A DNA stretch of 64,000 nucleotides, from NCBI RefSeq assembly GCF_016793595.1, contig NZ_JAEULY010000015.1, positions 1 through 64,000 of the forward strand, in the 5' to 3' direction. Position 1 is the stretch's first letter. Each line of letters opens with the position of its first letter. Positions 1 to 9,209 of this stretch are shown in pieces. Position numbers and translations under genes: made by a program. The notes under the pieces were generated by a model, which saw nothing but the letters and a program-made list of their open reading frames with translations, did not search any database and was not told the DNA's origin. The stretch is from Phreatobacter sp. Its GTDB lineage: Bacteria > Pseudomonadota > Alphaproteobacteria > Rhizobiales > Phreatobacteraceae.

Positions 1-213
1 CAGCAATCCGAAGAGGTGCCCGAAAAAGATGCCGAGGATGCCGACATGGAAAAGGTTCGAACCCCAGCGCAGTTGGCGTCGACTCAGGAGCTGCGACGAG
101 TCGCTCTTCCACGTGTACTGCTCGCGGTCGAAGCGGATCAGACTGCCGACGAAGAAGACCACCAGGCAAACGTAGGGGTAGATGCCGAATAGAAATTCGT
201 GGACGTAGCTCAT
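1..213 (-). CDS. narI: Respiratory nitrate reductase gamma subunit NarI (N-terminal part, cut by window edge)
   Basis: Membrane cytochrome b subunit that takes electrons from quinol and passes them to NarH. Only the first 71 codons are in the window; the reading frame runs open to base 1. The start ATG overlaps the narJ stop in an ATGA (4-base overlap), which fixes the start and suggests translational coupling. A first hydrophobic helix (about residues 7-26) is followed by a basic loop and a second helix. That second helix carries His56 and His66 in the context NLFHVGILGIFFGHLFG, the same positions as the heme-ligand histidines of E. coli NarI. Last gene of the leftward narKGHJI operon. Confidence 0.93.
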   Translation of the reverse strand, partial: MSYVHEFLFGIYPYVCLVVFFVGSLIRFDREQYTWKSDSSQLLSRRQLRWGSNLFHVGILGIFFGHLFGLL

Positions 214-872
214 CGCGCTGCTCCTTTGTAGACGTGAATCACGGCCTGATCCTGAGAGGGCTTCGATCCGCAGCCGAACGCAGGCGCTTCCGCCCATTCC
301 CGGTCGAGCGCTTCCAGGTCTTCGACGTGTCCGCCCGGCTTGCCGCGTTTGCCCGCGAAGTCGAGCCCCTTCTCGCCGCACAATGTGAGCAGGGCCGAGA
401 ACACCGCGGCGTAGCCGCTGCCCTTCTCGAGCAGACGGCCTCCCAGCTCGCGCAGGATGTGGGAGGTCTCGGCCAGGTTCTTCTTCGCCTCGGCAAGGGG
501 TAGCTCCGAAAGATATTCGAGGAACACGGGCAGGTAGTCGGGCAGCTCGTTCGTCGCGAGATCGAGCCCCTGACGGCGATAGACCTCGAGCAGATTCACC
601 ATCGCCTGCCCGCGGTCGCGCGACTCGCCGTGCACGTGCTCGAAGAGATGTAGCGAGAGGGCGCGGGTACGGTCGAAGAGCGCGACATAGCGCTCCTGCC
701 ACGCGTAGAGATCACCCTCCTTGAGCTCCGCCAGGAAGCTCGCGACCGCCGCCCGCTCCCGCAGCGGCAGCAACCCTTCGGCATCGATGGCAGCGCCGAT
801 CTCGGGCACCGCCGCCAGGAACTCCGGCTCCGGATATGCAAGGAGCGCTGCCAGTGCCTTGAACGTAATCAT
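210..872 (-). CDS. narJ: Nitrate reductase molybdenum cofactor assembly chaperone NarJ
   Basis: Cytoplasmic dedicated chaperone (TorD/DmsD/NarJ superfamily) that binds apo-NarG, helps Mo-bisMGD insertion and delays membrane docking until the enzyme is complete. The chosen start (MITFKALAALLAYPEPEF) follows a GAGGAGG ribosome site; a longer upstream frame is GC-rich read-through and lacks a site. The 220-residue length is normal, and the family signature LAYPEPEF near the N-terminus plus the helical region EHVHGESRDRGQAMV (around residues 78-92) are present. It lies 40 bases after narH and overlaps narI by 4 bases. Confidence 0.95.
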   Translation of the reverse strand: MITFKALAALLAYPEPEFLAAVPEIGAAIDAEGLLPLRERAAVASFLAELKEGDLYAWQERYVALFDRTRALSLHLFEHVHGESRDRGQAMVNLLEVYRRQGLDLATNELPDYLPVFLEYLSELPLAEAKKNLAETSHILRELGGRLLEKGSGYAAVFSALLTLCGEKGLDFAGKRGKPGGHVEDLEALDREWAEAPAFGCGSKPSQDQAVIHVYKGAAR

Positions 873-912
873 CGCCAAGTTCCTCCTCGAACCCCGACCC
901 CGCGGACCCCGT

Positions 913-2433
913 TCACGACGTGACCTTGATCGGAATGACCTTCTTCTGCTTGCCGAAGAGGCTCGCCTCCGACTGGCCGTCCGAACAGGCGTTGCCGAAG
1001 CTGAAGCCGCAGCCCCCGCGCAGGTCGTAGGCATTCTCCGCGTACTCCCGGTGCGTGGTCGGGATCACGAACCGGTCTTCGTAGTTCGCGATCGCCATGT
1101 AGCGGTACATCTCCTGCACCTGATCGGGCGTCAGGTTCACCTGCTTCAGCACCGCTTCGTTGGCCCGCCCTTCCACGTGCTTGTCGCGCATGTAGGCGCG
1201 CATCGCGAGCATCCGTTCCAGCGCGAGCTGCACGGGCGCCTCGTCGCCCGCGGTCAACAGGTTGGCGAGATACTTGAGCGGAATGCGCAGTTGACGCACG
1301 TCGGGGATCATGCCGTTCAGGCCCAGTTGCCCGCTGTTGGCGGCAGCGGAGATCGGCGAGAGCGGCGGCACGTACCACACCATGGGCAGCGTGCGGTACT
1401 CCGGGTGCAGCGGCAGCGCGACCCGCCAGTGCATCGCCATCTTGTAGACGGGCGATCCGCGTGCGGCCTCGAGCCAGGCTTCCGGCACACCGTCGCGGCG
1501 CGCCTGGTCGATCACCTCCTGCGCGAACGGATCGAGGAAGATCGAGAGCTGGGCCTTGTACAGGTCTTTTTCGTCTGCCACCGAGGCCGCCTCTTCGATG
1601 CGGTCCGCGTCGTAGAGCAGCACACCCAGGTAGCGGATGCGCCCGACGCAGGTCTCCGAGCAGACGGTCGGCTGGCCGGCCTCGATGCGCGGGTAGCAGA
1701 AAATGCACTTCTCGGCCTTGCCGGTCTGCCAGTTGTAGTAGATCTTCTTGTACGGACAGCCGGAGACGCACATGCGCCAGCCGCGGCACTTGTCCTGGTC
1801 GATCAGGACGATGCCGTCCTCGTCGCGCTTGTAGATGGCGCCCGACGGGCAGGCCGCGACGCAGGTCGGGTTGAGGCAGTGCTCGCACAGCCTCGGCAGA
1901 TACATCATGAAGGTGTTTTCGAACTGGCCGTAGATGTCCTTCTGGACGCCCTCGAAATTCTTGTCCTGCGAGCGCTTCGAGAACTCGCCGCCGAGAATCT
2001 CCTCCCAGTTCGGACCCCATTCGATCTTCTCGATCCGCTCACCGGTGATCAGCGAGCGGGGCCGCGCGGTCGGGAAGGCCTCCAGTTCCGGCGCCTTCTG
2101 CAGGTGCTCGTAGTCGAAGGTGAAGGGCTCGTAATAGTCGTCGATCTCCGGCAGGTCGGGATTGGCGAAGATGTTCGCCAGCACCCGCCACTTCGAGCCG
2201 ATGCGCGGCTGGATCTTGCCGTTCGCCTTGCGCTTCCAGCCGCCCTTCCAGCGGTCCTGGTTCTCCCAGTCCTTCGGGTAGCCGATGCCCGGCTTGGTCT
2301 CGACATTGTTGAACCAGGCGTATTCGACGCCTTCGCGGTTGGTCCACACGTTCTTGCAGGTGACCGAACAGGTGTGGCAGCCGATGCACTTGTCGAGGTT
2401 GAGCACCATCGCGATCTGAGCGCGGATCTTCAT
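913..2433 (-). CDS. narH: Respiratory nitrate reductase beta subunit NarH
   Basis: Iron-sulfur electron-transfer subunit between NarI heme and NarG. 506 residues from an ATG preceded by GAGGAGAAG; three further N-terminal codons-worth of ATG exist upstream but lack this spacing. Four cysteine groups are visible: C16/C19/C22/C26, then C183/C186/C191/C195, then C216-x2-W219-x2-C222-x3-C226, and a final cluster around CIFCYPRIEAGQPTVC. The Trp in place of the second cysteine of the third group is the known hallmark of the [3Fe-4S] cluster of NarH, so the chain is predicted to be three [4Fe-4S] plus one [3Fe-4S]. 14 bases separate it from narG. Confidence 0.97.
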   Translation of the reverse strand: MKIRAQIAMVLNLDKCIGCHTCSVTCKNVWTNREGVEYAWFNNVETKPGIGYPKDWENQDRWKGGWKRKANGKIQPRIGSKWRVLANIFANPDLPEIDDYYEPFTFDYEHLQKAPELEAFPTARPRSLITGERIEKIEWGPNWEEILGGEFSKRSQDKNFEGVQKDIYGQFENTFMMYLPRLCEHCLNPTCVAACPSGAIYKRDEDGIVLIDQDKCRGWRMCVSGCPYKKIYYNWQTGKAEKCIFCYPRIEAGQPTVCSETCVGRIRYLGVLLYDADRIEEAASVADEKDLYKAQLSIFLDPFAQEVIDQARRDGVPEAWLEAARGSPVYKMAMHWRVALPLHPEYRTLPMVWYVPPLSPISAAANSGQLGLNGMIPDVRQLRIPLKYLANLLTAGDEAPVQLALERMLAMRAYMRDKHVEGRANEAVLKQVNLTPDQVQEMYRYMAIANYEDRFVIPTTHREYAENAYDLRGGCGFSFGNACSDGQSEASLFGKQKKVIPIKVTS

Positions 2434-2447
2434 CGATCTTCTCCTCT

Positions 2448-5400
2448 TCACTCGGCCGCGACGGCCTTCGGGCCGCGCTGATGCGCGCTGGATTCATCGA
2501 AGGGCCGCTCGAGCCAGTCGACATTCGCCAGCTTGCGGACGACGACGAACTCGTCGCGATTGGTGCCGATCGTGCCGTAGTAGTTGAAGCCGTAGGCGAG
2601 CTGTGCGTAGCCGCCGATCATGTGGGTCGGCTTCAGCACCGCGCGGGTCACCGAGTTGTGGATGCCGCCGCGCTTGCCGGTGGTCTCCGACCCCGGCACG
2701 TTCACGATCTTCTCCTGGGCATGGTACATGAACACCGTGCCCTGCTTCATGCGCTGGGAGACCACCGCCCGGGCGACGAGGGCGCCGTTGGCGTTGAAGG
2801 CTTCCACCCAGTCGTTGTCGACGATGCCGGCGCTGGCCGCGTCGGTCTCCGACAGCCAGACGATGGGGCCGCCGCGCGACAGCGTCAGCATCATGAGGTT
2901 GTCGGTATAGGTGGAGTGGATGCCCCACTTCTGGTGCGGCGTGATGAAGTTCAGCACGACCTGCCGGTTGCCGTTGGGCTTGAGGCCGACGACCGGCTTC
3001 ACCGCCTTCAGGTCGATGGGCGGGCGATAGACGCAGAGCGCCTCGCCGAAAGCCCGCATCCACAGGTGGTCCTGGTAGAGCTGCTGACGTCCGGACAGCG
3101 TCCGCCACGGGATCAGTTCGTGGACGTTGGTATAGCTCGCATTGTAGCAGACCTTCTCGCTTTCGAGCCCGGACCAGATCGGCGACGAGATGATCTTGCG
3201 GGGCTGGGCCGCGACATCCCGGAAGCGGATCTTCTCGTCCTCCTTCGGGATGGCGAGATGGGTGTGGTCCCGGCCGGTGAAGCCGCCGAGCGAGCTCCAG
3301 GCCTTGACCGCCACCTCGCCATTGGTCTCCGGCGCCATCATCAGGATGACCTCGGTCGCGTCGATGTCGGTCTCGATCTTCGCCAGCCCCTTGGCGGGAC
3401 CGTCGCGATGCTCGCCGTTCAGCTCCTTGAGAAGCTGGACCTCGTGCTCGGTGTTCCAGGCCATGCCCTTGCCGCCGTTGCCGACCTTGGTCATCAGCGG
3501 TCCGAGCGAGGTGAAGCGGGCGTAGAGATTGGGATAGTCGCGTTCGACCACCGTGACGGCCGGCATGGTCTTGCCGGGGATCGGCTCGATCTCGCCCTTC
3601 TTCCAGTCCTTGACGTCGAAGGGCTGGGCGATCTCGCCGGGGCTGTCGTGCTGGATCGGGCTCAGCACCACGTCCTTCTCGACGCCGAGCACTTCGGGCG
3701 CGACGTCCGAGAAGGTCTTCGCGATGCCCTTGTAGATCTCCCAGTCGGACTTCGATTCCCACACCGGATCGACCGCCGCCGTCAGCGGGTGGATGAAGGG
3801 GTGCATGTCCGAGGTGTTGAGGTCGTTCTTCTCGTACCAGGTGGCCGTCGGCAGCACGATGTCCGAATAGACGCAGGTCGTGGACATGCGGAAGTCGAGC
3901 GTGACGAGCAGGTCGAGCTTTCCTTCCGGCGCCTCGTCGTGCCAGACGACCTCCTTCGGCTTGGCGCCGCCGGTGCCGCCGAGGTCCTTGCCCAGCACGC
4001 CGTGGGACGTGCCGAGCAGGTGCTTGAGGAAATATTCGTGGCCCTTGCCGGATGATCCCAGCAGGTTGGAGCGCCACACGAACATGTTGCGCGGCCAGTT
4101 GCGGGGGTGGTCGGGGTCCTCCCAGGCGAAGGCGAGGTCGCCGGTCTTCACCGCCTTCGCGACATAGTCCTTCGCCTCAAGGCCCGCCGCCGCGGCCTTG
4201 GCCGCGATCTCCAGCGTGTTTTCCTTCAGCGTCGGATAGGCCGGCAGCCAGCCCATGCGGACCGCGCACAGATTGTAGTCGATGATCGTGCCGTCCCAGT
4301 CGCCCTTCGGCGCGGTCGGCGACAGGATCTCGCCCGGCGTCACGGTCTCGTAGCGCCACTGATTGGTGTTCACGTAGAAGGCGGAGGTCGAGTTCTGCTG
4401 GCGCGAGGGACGCGCCCAGTCGAGGCCGAAGGCGAGCGGCGCCCAGCCGGACTGCGGCCGGAGCTTCTCCTGACCGACATAGTGCGACCAGCCGCCGCCG
4501 GACTGGCCGATGCAGCCGCAGAGCACCAGCATGTTGATGACGCCGCGATAGTTCATGTCGGCGTGGAACCAGTGGTTCATCGCCGCGCCGATGATCACCA
4601 TGGACCGGCCATTGGTCTTCTCGGCGTTGCGGGCGAATTCGCGCGCCACCGTGATGATCTGGTCGCGCGGCACGCCGGTGATCTTCTCCGCCCAGGCCGG
4701 CGTGTAGGGGCCGTTCTCGTCGAAGCTCGTGGGCGCGGTATCGCCGACGAAGCCGCGATCGACACCGTAATTGGCCAGCATCAGGTCGTGGACGGTGGCC
4801 ACCAGCGCCTCGCCGTCGGCGAGCCGGAGACGGCGGACCGGCACCTTGCGCGTCAGCACCGAGTCATGGTCGGTCGAGGTGAAATGCTCGTGGGCGATGT
4901 TGCCGAAATAGGGGAAGGCGACATCCGCGAATTCCCGGCCCGCGCCGTCCAGCGAGAGCTGCAGCCGCGTCTCGTTGCCGGAGGCATCCTTCGCCTCGAG
5001 GTTCCACTTGCCCTTTTCGCCCCAGCGGAAGCCGACCGAGCCGCGCGGCACGCAGACCTCGCCGGTCGCCTCGTCGATGGCGACTGTCTTCCATTCCGCA
5101 TTGTTGGTCTCGCCGAGGCCGCCGGCGAAATCCGAGGCGCGCAGCTGGCGCTCGGGAACCAGGCGGCCGTCCTGCTCGACCAGCCGGACGAGCATCGGCA
5201 TGTCCGAGTAGCGGCGGACGTAGTCCTGGAAATAGGGCACCTGCCGCTCGACGTAGAACTCCTTGAGGATGACGTGGCCCATGGCCATGGCGAGCGCCGC
5301 GTCCGTGCCCTGCTTCACCGAGATCCAGAGGTCGGCGAACTTCGAGGCCTCCGAATAGTCGGGGCAGATCACCACGCTCTTGGCGCCGCGATAGCGCGCC

Positions 5401-6206
5401 TCGGTGTAGAAGTGGGCGTCCGGCGTGCGCGTCTGCGGCACGTTGGAGCCCCACAGGATCAGGAAGCCGGAGTTGTACCAGTCGGCGGATTCGGGCACGT
5501 CGGTCTGCTCGCCCCAGGTCTGGGGCGAAGCCGGCGGCAGATCGCAGTACCAGTCGTAGAAGGACATGCAGACGCCGCCGAGCAGCGACAGGTAGCGCGC
5601 GCCGGCCGCGTAGGAGACCATCGACATGGCCGGGATCGGCGAGAAGCCATAGACGCGGTCGGGCCCGTAGGTCTTGACCGTGTAGGCATTGGCCGCCGCG
5701 ATGATCTCGTTGACCTCCTCCCATGTCGACCGGACGAAGCCGCCATGGCCGCGCTTGGAGGTGTAGCTCTGCCGCTTCTCGGGGCTCTCGACGATGGAGG
5801 CCCAGGCTGCGACCGGCGCCAGCGTCGCGCGCGCCTCGCGCCAGAGCTTGACCAGCCGCGAGCGCACCATCGGGTACTTCACCCGGTTGCCGGAATAGAG
5901 GTACCAGGAATAGGACGCGCCACGCGAACAGCCGCGGGGCTCGTGGTTCGGCAGTTCCGGCCGCGTGCGCGGATAGTCGGTCTGCTGGGTCTCCCAGGTG
6001 ACGATGCCACCCTTGACGTAGATCTTCCAGGAGCAGGAGCCGGTGCAGTTGGCGCCGTGGGTGGAGCGGACGATCTTGTCCGACTGCCAGCGCCGCCGGT
6101 AGCCGTCCTCCCAGGAGCGGTCCTCGGTCGTGGTGATGCCGTGGCCGTCGGCGAAGGTGCCAGCCGGGCGGCGGAAGAAGGTCAGGCGGTCAAGGAAGTG
6201 CGACAT
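2448..6206 (-). CDS. narG: Respiratory nitrate reductase alpha subunit NarG
   Basis: Catalytic Mo-bisMGD subunit of the membrane-bound, cytoplasm-facing nitrate reductase, reducing nitrate to nitrite. Full length at 1252 residues. The FS0 [4Fe-4S] site is visible as H50-x3-C54-x3-C58 and C93, and the molybdenum ligand is Asp222 in WYCDLPPASPQTWGEQ, the same number as in E. coli NarG. There is no twin-arginine signal, as expected for the cytoplasmic type rather than periplasmic Nap. It follows narK by 16 bases and precedes narH by 14, so it is certainly part of the same transcript. Confidence 0.98.
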   Translation of the reverse strand: MSHFLDRLTFFRRPAGTFADGHGITTTEDRSWEDGYRRRWQSDKIVRSTHGANCTGSCSWKIYVKGGIVTWETQQTDYPRTRPELPNHEPRGCSRGASYSWYLYSGNRVKYPMVRSRLVKLWREARATLAPVAAWASIVESPEKRQSYTSKRGHGGFVRSTWEEVNEIIAAANAYTVKTYGPDRVYGFSPIPAMSMVSYAAGARYLSLLGGVCMSFYDWYCDLPPASPQTWGEQTDVPESADWYNSGFLILWGSNVPQTRTPDAHFYTEARYRGAKSVVICPDYSEASKFADLWISVKQGTDAALAMAMGHVILKEFYVERQVPYFQDYVRRYSDMPMLVRLVEQDGRLVPERQLRASDFAGGLGETNNAEWKTVAIDEATGEVCVPRGSVGFRWGEKGKWNLEAKDASGNETRLQLSLDGAGREFADVAFPYFGNIAHEHFTSTDHDSVLTRKVPVRRLRLADGEALVATVHDLMLANYGVDRGFVGDTAPTSFDENGPYTPAWAEKITGVPRDQIITVAREFARNAEKTNGRSMVIIGAAMNHWFHADMNYRGVINMLVLCGCIGQSGGGWSHYVGQEKLRPQSGWAPLAFGLDWARPSRQQNSTSAFYVNTNQWRYETVTPGEILSPTAPKGDWDGTIIDYNLCAVRMGWLPAYPTLKENTLEIAAKAAAAGLEAKDYVAKAVKTGDLAFAWEDPDHPRNWPRNMFVWRSNLLGSSGKGHEYFLKHLLGTSHGVLGKDLGGTGGAKPKEVVWHDEAPEGKLDLLVTLDFRMSTTCVYSDIVLPTATWYEKNDLNTSDMHPFIHPLTAAVDPVWESKSDWEIYKGIAKTFSDVAPEVLGVEKDVVLSPIQHDSPGEIAQPFDVKDWKKGEIEPIPGKTMPAVTVVERDYPNLYARFTSLGPLMTKVGNGGKGMAWNTEHEVQLLKELNGEHRDGPAKGLAKIETDIDATEVILMMAPETNGEVAVKAWSSLGGFTGRDHTHLAIPKEDEKIRFRDVAAQPRKIISSPIWSGLESEKVCYNASYTNVHELIPWRTLSGRQQLYQDHLWMRAFGEALCVYRPPIDLKAVKPVVGLKPNGNRQVVLNFITPHQKWGIHSTYTDNLMMLTLSRGGPIVWLSETDAASAGIVDNDWVEAFNANGALVARAVVSQRMKQGTVFMYHAQEKIVNVPGSETTGKRGGIHNSVTRAVLKPTHMIGGYAQLAYGFNYYGTIGTNRDEFVVVRKLANVDWLERPFDESSAHQRGPKAVAAE

Positions 6207-6222
6207 GGCCGGGTCCCCGTGA

Positions 6223-8967
6223 TCACTGGGCGGGCTGGAGAACAGGGGCGGTCCGGGCGCGCTCGACGTCGTGGAGGACGCCGCCGCGGCGCGTGTAGAC
6301 CGCCCAGGTGATTGCGATGCAGGTGAGGTAGAAGGCGAAGAAGGCCCACAGCGCGGCGTTGACCGAGCCGGTCATGGCGATGGAGGTGCCGTAGGCCTTG
6401 GGGATGAAGAAGCCGCCATAGGCGCCGATCGCCGAGGAGAAGCCGATGATGGCGGCCGCCTCCATCTCCGACTGGCGGGCGCGGGTGGGCTCGTCGGCGC
6501 CCGGCATCAGGCGCGCCATGTCCTTGCGCATGATCGCGGGGATCATCTGGAAGGTCGACGCGTTGCCGATGCCGGTGAGCATGAACAGCGCCATGAAGCT
6601 GAGGAAGAAGCCCAGGAAGGCGCCCGGCTGGTCCTTGACGGTGATGAAGTACAGCACCGCGAGAACCGCAACCGCCATGCCGACGAACACCCACAGGGTC
6701 ACGCGGCCGCCACCCCACCGGTCGGAAATCCAGCCGGTGAGCGAGCGCGACACGGCGCCGACCAGCGGGCCGAGGAAGGCGAGTTGCAGGGCGTTGACCT
6801 CCGGGAACAGCGTCTTGGTCAGCAGCGGGAAGCCTGCCGAATAGCCGATGAAGGAGCCGAAGGTGCCGACATAGAGCCAGCACATGATCCAGTTGTGCTT
6901 GCGCTGGAAGATCACCGCCTGCTGCGCGAAGGAGGCCTTCATGCTCGCGAGATCGTCCATGCCGAACCAGGCGGCGATGGCCGAGGCCGCGATGAACGGC
7001 ACCCAGATGTAGCCGGCGTTCTGCAGGAACAGCCGCTCGCCGGTGCTCGCCACCTGCGCGTCGCCGCCGATGGCGCCGAACACGCCCGCCGTGATGACCA
7101 GCGGCACGACGAACTGCACCACGGAGACGCCGAGATTGCCGAGGCCGGCGTTCAGCGCCAGCGCGTTGCCCTTCTCCGCCTTGGGGAAGAAGAAGGCGAT
7201 ATTGGCCATGGACGAGGCGAAGTTGGCGCCGCCGAAGCCGCAGAGCAGGGCGAGCGCGAGGAAGATGGCGTAGGGGGTCGACGGATTCTGGACGGCGAGG
7301 CCGATGCCGACCGCCGGGATCATCAGCGACCATGTCGCCAGCGTCGTCCACAGCCGCCCGCCGAAGATCGGCGGCATGAAGCCGTAGGCGATGCGCATGG
7401 TGGCGCCCGACAGGGCCGGCAGCGCCGCGAGCCAGAAGAGCTGGTCGGTCGTGAACCTGAAGCCCACCGCCGGCAGCTTGGCGACCACCACCGACCAGAC
7501 CATCCACACCGCGAAGGCGAGCAGGAGGTTCGGGATCGAGATCCACAGGTTGCGGGTGGCGATGGCCTTGCCCTTGGAGGCCCAGTAAGCCGGGTTCTCG
7601 GGAGCCCAGTCCTGGATCGCGCCGGAGGCCGCCAGCGCGCCCTTCTGGGCGGCGCCGTGAACCGGCTGCATTTCCGGGAGCTCGGGAAGGGCCGAACGGT
7701 CCACGCCCTGCTCGCGGGCCTCGCGCTCCATGGTCTGGATGGCGAAGTGCATCCAGACGAGGGCAACGGCGGCGATCAGGAACAGCAGCCAGAAGCAGCT
7801 CTGCCAGACGCCGGTCAGGTCGTTCATCAGGCCGAAGATGATCGGCAGGACGAAACCGCCGAGACCGCCGATGAGGCCGACGACGCCGCCGACCGGCCCG
7901 ACCCGGTTCGGGTAGTAGACGGGGATGTGCTTGTAGACCGCCGCCTTGCCGAGGCTCATGAAGAAGCCGAGGACGAAGGCCACCACGATGAACGGGACGA
8001 GCCCCAGCTCCATGTGGAACGTCACCGGCCCGGTCATGGTCCGGACCGAATAGTCCGCCGGCGGATAGGACAGGATGAAGGTGCAGGCGACCGAGACCAG
8101 GAAGGTCCAGTACATCACGGTGCGCGCGCCGAACTTGTCGGAGAGGTGGCCGCCATAGGCGCGGAAGATCGAGGCCGGGATCGAATAGGCCGCGCCGACC
8201 ATGCCGGCGGCGGTGATGCTCAGGCCATAGACGCCGATCAGATAGCGCGGCAGCCACAGCGCCAGCGCGACGAAGGCGCCGAAGACGAAGAAGTAGTAGA
8301 GCGAGAAGCGCCAGACCTGGATGTTCTTCAGCGGCTCCATGAGCGCCGAGATCGGCTCCGGCTTGTCGCCCCGCGCGCGGCGTGCGGCGAGGTCGGGATC
8401 GTCCTTGGTGCCCAGGAAGAAGACGACGGCCGTGACCGCGAGCGCCACCGCCCAGACCACCGCCACCATGCGCCAGCCATAGGCGATCATCACGAAGGGC
8501 GCGGCGAACTTGGTGACGGCCGCGCCGACATTGCCGGCGCCGAAAATGCCGAGCGCCGTGCCCTGCCGCTCCTTCGGGAACCACTTGACGACATAGGCGA
8601 CGCCCACGGCGAACGAGCCGCCGGCGATGCCGACGCCGAGCGCGGCGATCAGGAAGGTCGGGTAGTCGTAGGCGAAGGTGAGCAGGAAGGTCGCCAGCGC
8701 CGCCGACAGCATGGTGATCGCGTAGACGACGCGACCGCCATACTGGTCGGCCCAGATGCCGAGGATCAGGCGGATCAGCGAACCGGTCAGGATCGGCGTG
8801 CCGACGAGCAGGCCGAACTCGGTCTCGCTCAGCGACAGGTCGCGCTTAATCTGGATCCCGATGATCGAGAAGATCGTCCAGACCGCGAAGCAGATGGTGA
8901 AAGAGAACGTTGAGAGCCAGAGCGCGCGATTCTGGTCGGCACTCGACGGCGACGGCGCTAGCGTCAT
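6223..8967 (-). CDS. narK: Fused NarK1-NarK2 nitrate/nitrite transporter
   Basis: Two complete major-facilitator halves in one 914-residue polypeptide, predicted to span the membrane about 24 times. The N-terminal half (about 1-430) has the nitrate-porter motif FGAGNVGAAVTKFAAP; the C-terminal half (about 470-900) has NAGLGNLGVSVVQFVVP. By analogy with the Paracoccus fusion, half 1 would be a proton-coupled nitrate importer and half 2 a nitrate/nitrite exchanger; that assignment is inferred. The hydrophilic linker around residues 400-470 (from about EREAREQGVDRS to WAPENPAYWASKG) joins them. First gene of the operon, 80 bases downstream of an FNR box. The frame is uninterrupted, so the fusion is real and not two adjacent genes. 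Confidence 0.95.
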   Translation of the reverse strand: MTLAPSPSSADQNRALWLSTFSFTICFAVWTIFSIIGIQIKRDLSLSETEFGLLVGTPILTGSLIRLILGIWADQYGGRVVYAITMLSAALATFLLTFAYDYPTFLIAALGVGIAGGSFAVGVAYVVKWFPKERQGTALGIFGAGNVGAAVTKFAAPFVMIAYGWRMVAVVWAVALAVTAVVFFLGTKDDPDLAARRARGDKPEPISALMEPLKNIQVWRFSLYYFFVFGAFVALALWLPRYLIGVYGLSITAAGMVGAAYSIPASIFRAYGGHLSDKFGARTVMYWTFLVSVACTFILSYPPADYSVRTMTGPVTFHMELGLVPFIVVAFVLGFFMSLGKAAVYKHIPVYYPNRVGPVGGVVGLIGGLGGFVLPIIFGLMNDLTGVWQSCFWLLFLIAAVALVWMHFAIQTMEREAREQGVDRSALPELPEMQPVHGAAQKGALAASGAIQDWAPENPAYWASKGKAIATRNLWISIPNLLLAFAVWMVWSVVVAKLPAVGFRFTTDQLFWLAALPALSGATMRIAYGFMPPIFGGRLWTTLATWSLMIPAVGIGLAVQNPSTPYAIFLALALLCGFGGANFASSMANIAFFFPKAEKGNALALNAGLGNLGVSVVQFVVPLVITAGVFGAIGGDAQVASTGERLFLQNAGYIWVPFIAASAIAAWFGMDDLASMKASFAQQAVIFQRKHNWIMCWLYVGTFGSFIGYSAGFPLLTKTLFPEVNALQLAFLGPLVGAVSRSLTGWISDRWGGGRVTLWVFVGMAVAVLAVLYFITVKDQPGAFLGFFLSFMALFMLTGIGNASTFQMIPAIMRKDMARLMPGADEPTRARQSEMEAAAIIGFSSAIGAYGGFFIPKAYGTSIAMTGSVNAALWAFFAFYLTCIAITWAVYTRRGGVLHDVERARTAPVLQPAQ

Positions 8968-9047
8968 GATGACAGCCCCAGGAGCAGTTGCGACGCGTTG
9001 GCCGCAAGGAATGGCCGTGACACAAGCCCGGAGCGGAGACGGATGTA

Positions 9048-9061
9048 TTGATGGAAATCAA
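9048..9061. promoter_or_regulatory. FNR-type box upstream of narK
   Basis: The sequence TTGATGGAAATCAA is an exact TTGAT-N4-ATCAA match to the FNR consensus. Its centre is about 87 bases upstream of the narK start codon. For a class II arrangement (centre at -41.5) transcription would begin near base 9013, leaving a leader of about 45 bases. It probably drives narKGHJI under low oxygen and/or nitrate-nitrite signalling. Confidence 0.85.
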
Positions 9062-9095
9062 AACAGTTCTGAATTTTGCAATGCGAAAGCTATTT

Positions 9096-9126
9096 TTGAC
9101 TTCAATCTCCTCGCTCATTGTCTAAT
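9096..9126 (+). promoter_or_regulatory. Candidate promoter for the NarR-like regulator gene
   Basis: TTGACT (9096-9101) and TCTAAT (9121-9126) resemble -35 and -10 elements, with a long 19-base spacer. A start near 9132 would place the palindrome at 9162-9175 inside the early transcribed region. This is a weak prediction from sequence only. Confidence 0.25.
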
Positions 9127-9161
9127 GTTGCCGATAGTACATTCATTCGACGCATCTCGCT

Positions 9162-9175
9162 TTGACTTTTGTCAA
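9162..9175. promoter_or_regulatory. DNR/NnrR-like palindrome upstream of the regulator gene
   Basis: TTGACTTTTGTCAA is a perfect dyad (TTGAC-N4-GTCAA), extended by one more pair to TTTGAC...GTCAAA at 9161-9176. It fits the Crp/Fnr-family half-site TTGNC known for NnrR/DNR-type regulators. It ends 34 bases before the regulator start codon, so autoregulation (probably repression) is the simplest idea. Confidence 0.65.
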
Positions 9176-9209
9176 ATTCGAACCAGCGTGAGATCGGGAG
9201 ATTCACGGC

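Noticed and set aside
4107-6311. Very long open frame antisense to narG (and similar ones antisense to narK, lysS, the kinase, liv genes and others)
   Set aside because: In DNA of this G+C content the complementary frame of real genes often lacks stops. These frames have Arg/Ala/Gly/Asp-biased, domain-free translations and no ribosome sites.
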